Positions 63,333 to 64,000 of a stretch of 64,000 bases of DNA are shown piece by piece. Position 1 is the first letter of the stretch. Every line of letters begins with the position of its first letter. The notes under the pieces are model-generated. The model did no database searches. It was not told the DNA's origin and was given only the letters and a program-made list of their open reading frames with translations. This DNA comes from Arabidopsis thaliana (lineage: Eukaryota; Streptophyta; Magnoliopsida; Brassicales; Brassicaceae), in assembly GCF_000001735.4 (NCBI RefSeq), contig NC_003075.7, positions 8,681,001 to 8,745,000 on the forward strand, written 5' to 3'. A program made the position numbers and the translations under genes.

Positions 63333-64000
63333 CTATTTTCCCACCGAGAAAACAACAAATAAAACCGTTAAAAACGCAGCTTTAGAAAGAGTAGATAATG
63401 GGATGCCATATTTTCCATGCTCAAACAAACCCTTTAGAAATGGAAAAAATAACATAACCACCGAGATACATCCACAAGTCTCTGCCAAAGCCGAACCACC
63501 TCCTCCTCCATGACTATAACTTGACCGTTGTAGACGAACCAAAAAACCAGCTAGAGCGGCAAGATTCACCAACATAATAAATGTGCCGGGTATGAAATGA
63601 CACGAGCTGTCAAATTCAAATTTACCTAACTCTAATTTTAGACCATCATCTTCTCCTTGAGATGGTTTAGATTTAGATTCATATCCTGACCTAGTCTCAG
63701 GCATATTCTTTTTCGCGACTATAAAACCGATTTTCGAGATTCCAAGAAGCTTGAGTATGATATCTTGGATGCTAAATAACCAACTGCTAGTGGCTATTAT
63801 TCTCCAAAGTGATTGGGAGACATACCACGATTTTACCGAAAAACCAAGGATCATGAATTGCCATAGAGTGTAGAGACAATGCATCCCCACAAGTGTGACT
63901 ATTATGCCTAGACAAGGTCCCTACACAAAATATATAAGAAAATATTAATTTTTCTTCTAATTTAATTAATGAAATTCATGTTACTATACTTAGAGAGAGA
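63333..64000 (-). CDS. CSLB6: Cellulose synthase-like protein B, last exon only
   Basis: The terminal exon on - (63920-63333) encodes about 195 residues: [14 protein letters not shown] through [15 protein letters not shown], a Gly-rich loop and the final hydrophobic helices ending VFSVGK. It is collinear with the last exon of CSLB5 (41271-40693) with a few small in-frame length differences. 63921-64000 is the preceding intron; the rest lies beyond the window. The catalytic motifs are not visible here, so integrity cannot be judged. Confidence 0.9.

Overview
The window is nuclear plant DNA: AT-rich intergenic stretches, GT-AG introns and plant-only families (full-size PDR/ABCG transporters, B-box factors, UGT71-type glycosyltransferases, CSLB, CYP702A). 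Gene order and spliced protein lengths (1392, 488, 117, 330, 478, 757, 475 and 475 aa) match what I remember of Arabidopsis thaliana chromosome 4 around At4g15230-At4g15320. Gene names rest on that recognition plus domain content; no database was searched. Splice sites were placed by eye from GT/AG signals, reading frame and paralogue comparison, so boundaries may be off by 1-2 bases.

Layout. (1) 1-21727: three tandem full-size ABCG (PDR) transporters on +, the first cut by the window edge. The last two are recent duplicates with some identical introns. The spacers between them hold duplicated promoter segments, pentatricopeptide-like relics and a retroposed cDNA fragment. (2) 22518-24378: a DUF604/Fringe-like glycosyltransferase on -. 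(3) 24776-25994: a 1.2-kb target-primed retroposon with a perfect 14-bp target duplication. (4) 27881-30106: a convergent B-box pair, the microprotein BBX30 and the CCT-domain factor COL11. (5) 31720-32617: an apparently uncatalogued feature of the window, a minus-strand polycistron of four C/D-box snoRNAs behind a site II/telo-box/TATA promoter. Guides match 18S and 25S rRNA, and two of the snoRNAs are tandem copies. (6) 32719-39618: three UGT71B-type genes, of which one has a 5' frameshift, one lost the donor-binding box by internal deletion and one (UGT71B5) is intact. Two MITE-like elements lie between them. (7) 40693-45599: CSLB5 on -. (8) 49723-59047: divergent P450s CYP702A2 (-) and CYP702A3 (+); the latter has an extra intron and an altered heme loop. 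(9) 59380-59770: a shredded UGT relic, then CSLB6 (-) running off the edge. This UGT relic plus CSLB6 repeats the UGT71B5 plus CSLB5 arrangement, so the block was duplicated.

Functionally the window mixes transport (ABCG), conjugation (UGT), oxidation (CYP702A) and wall or polysaccharide synthesis (CSLB), typical of rapidly evolving specialised-metabolism neighbourhoods. The arabidiol synthase/CYP705A1 locus lies just beyond the right edge in A. thaliana (recalled). The snoRNA polycistron is the most informative non-protein system.
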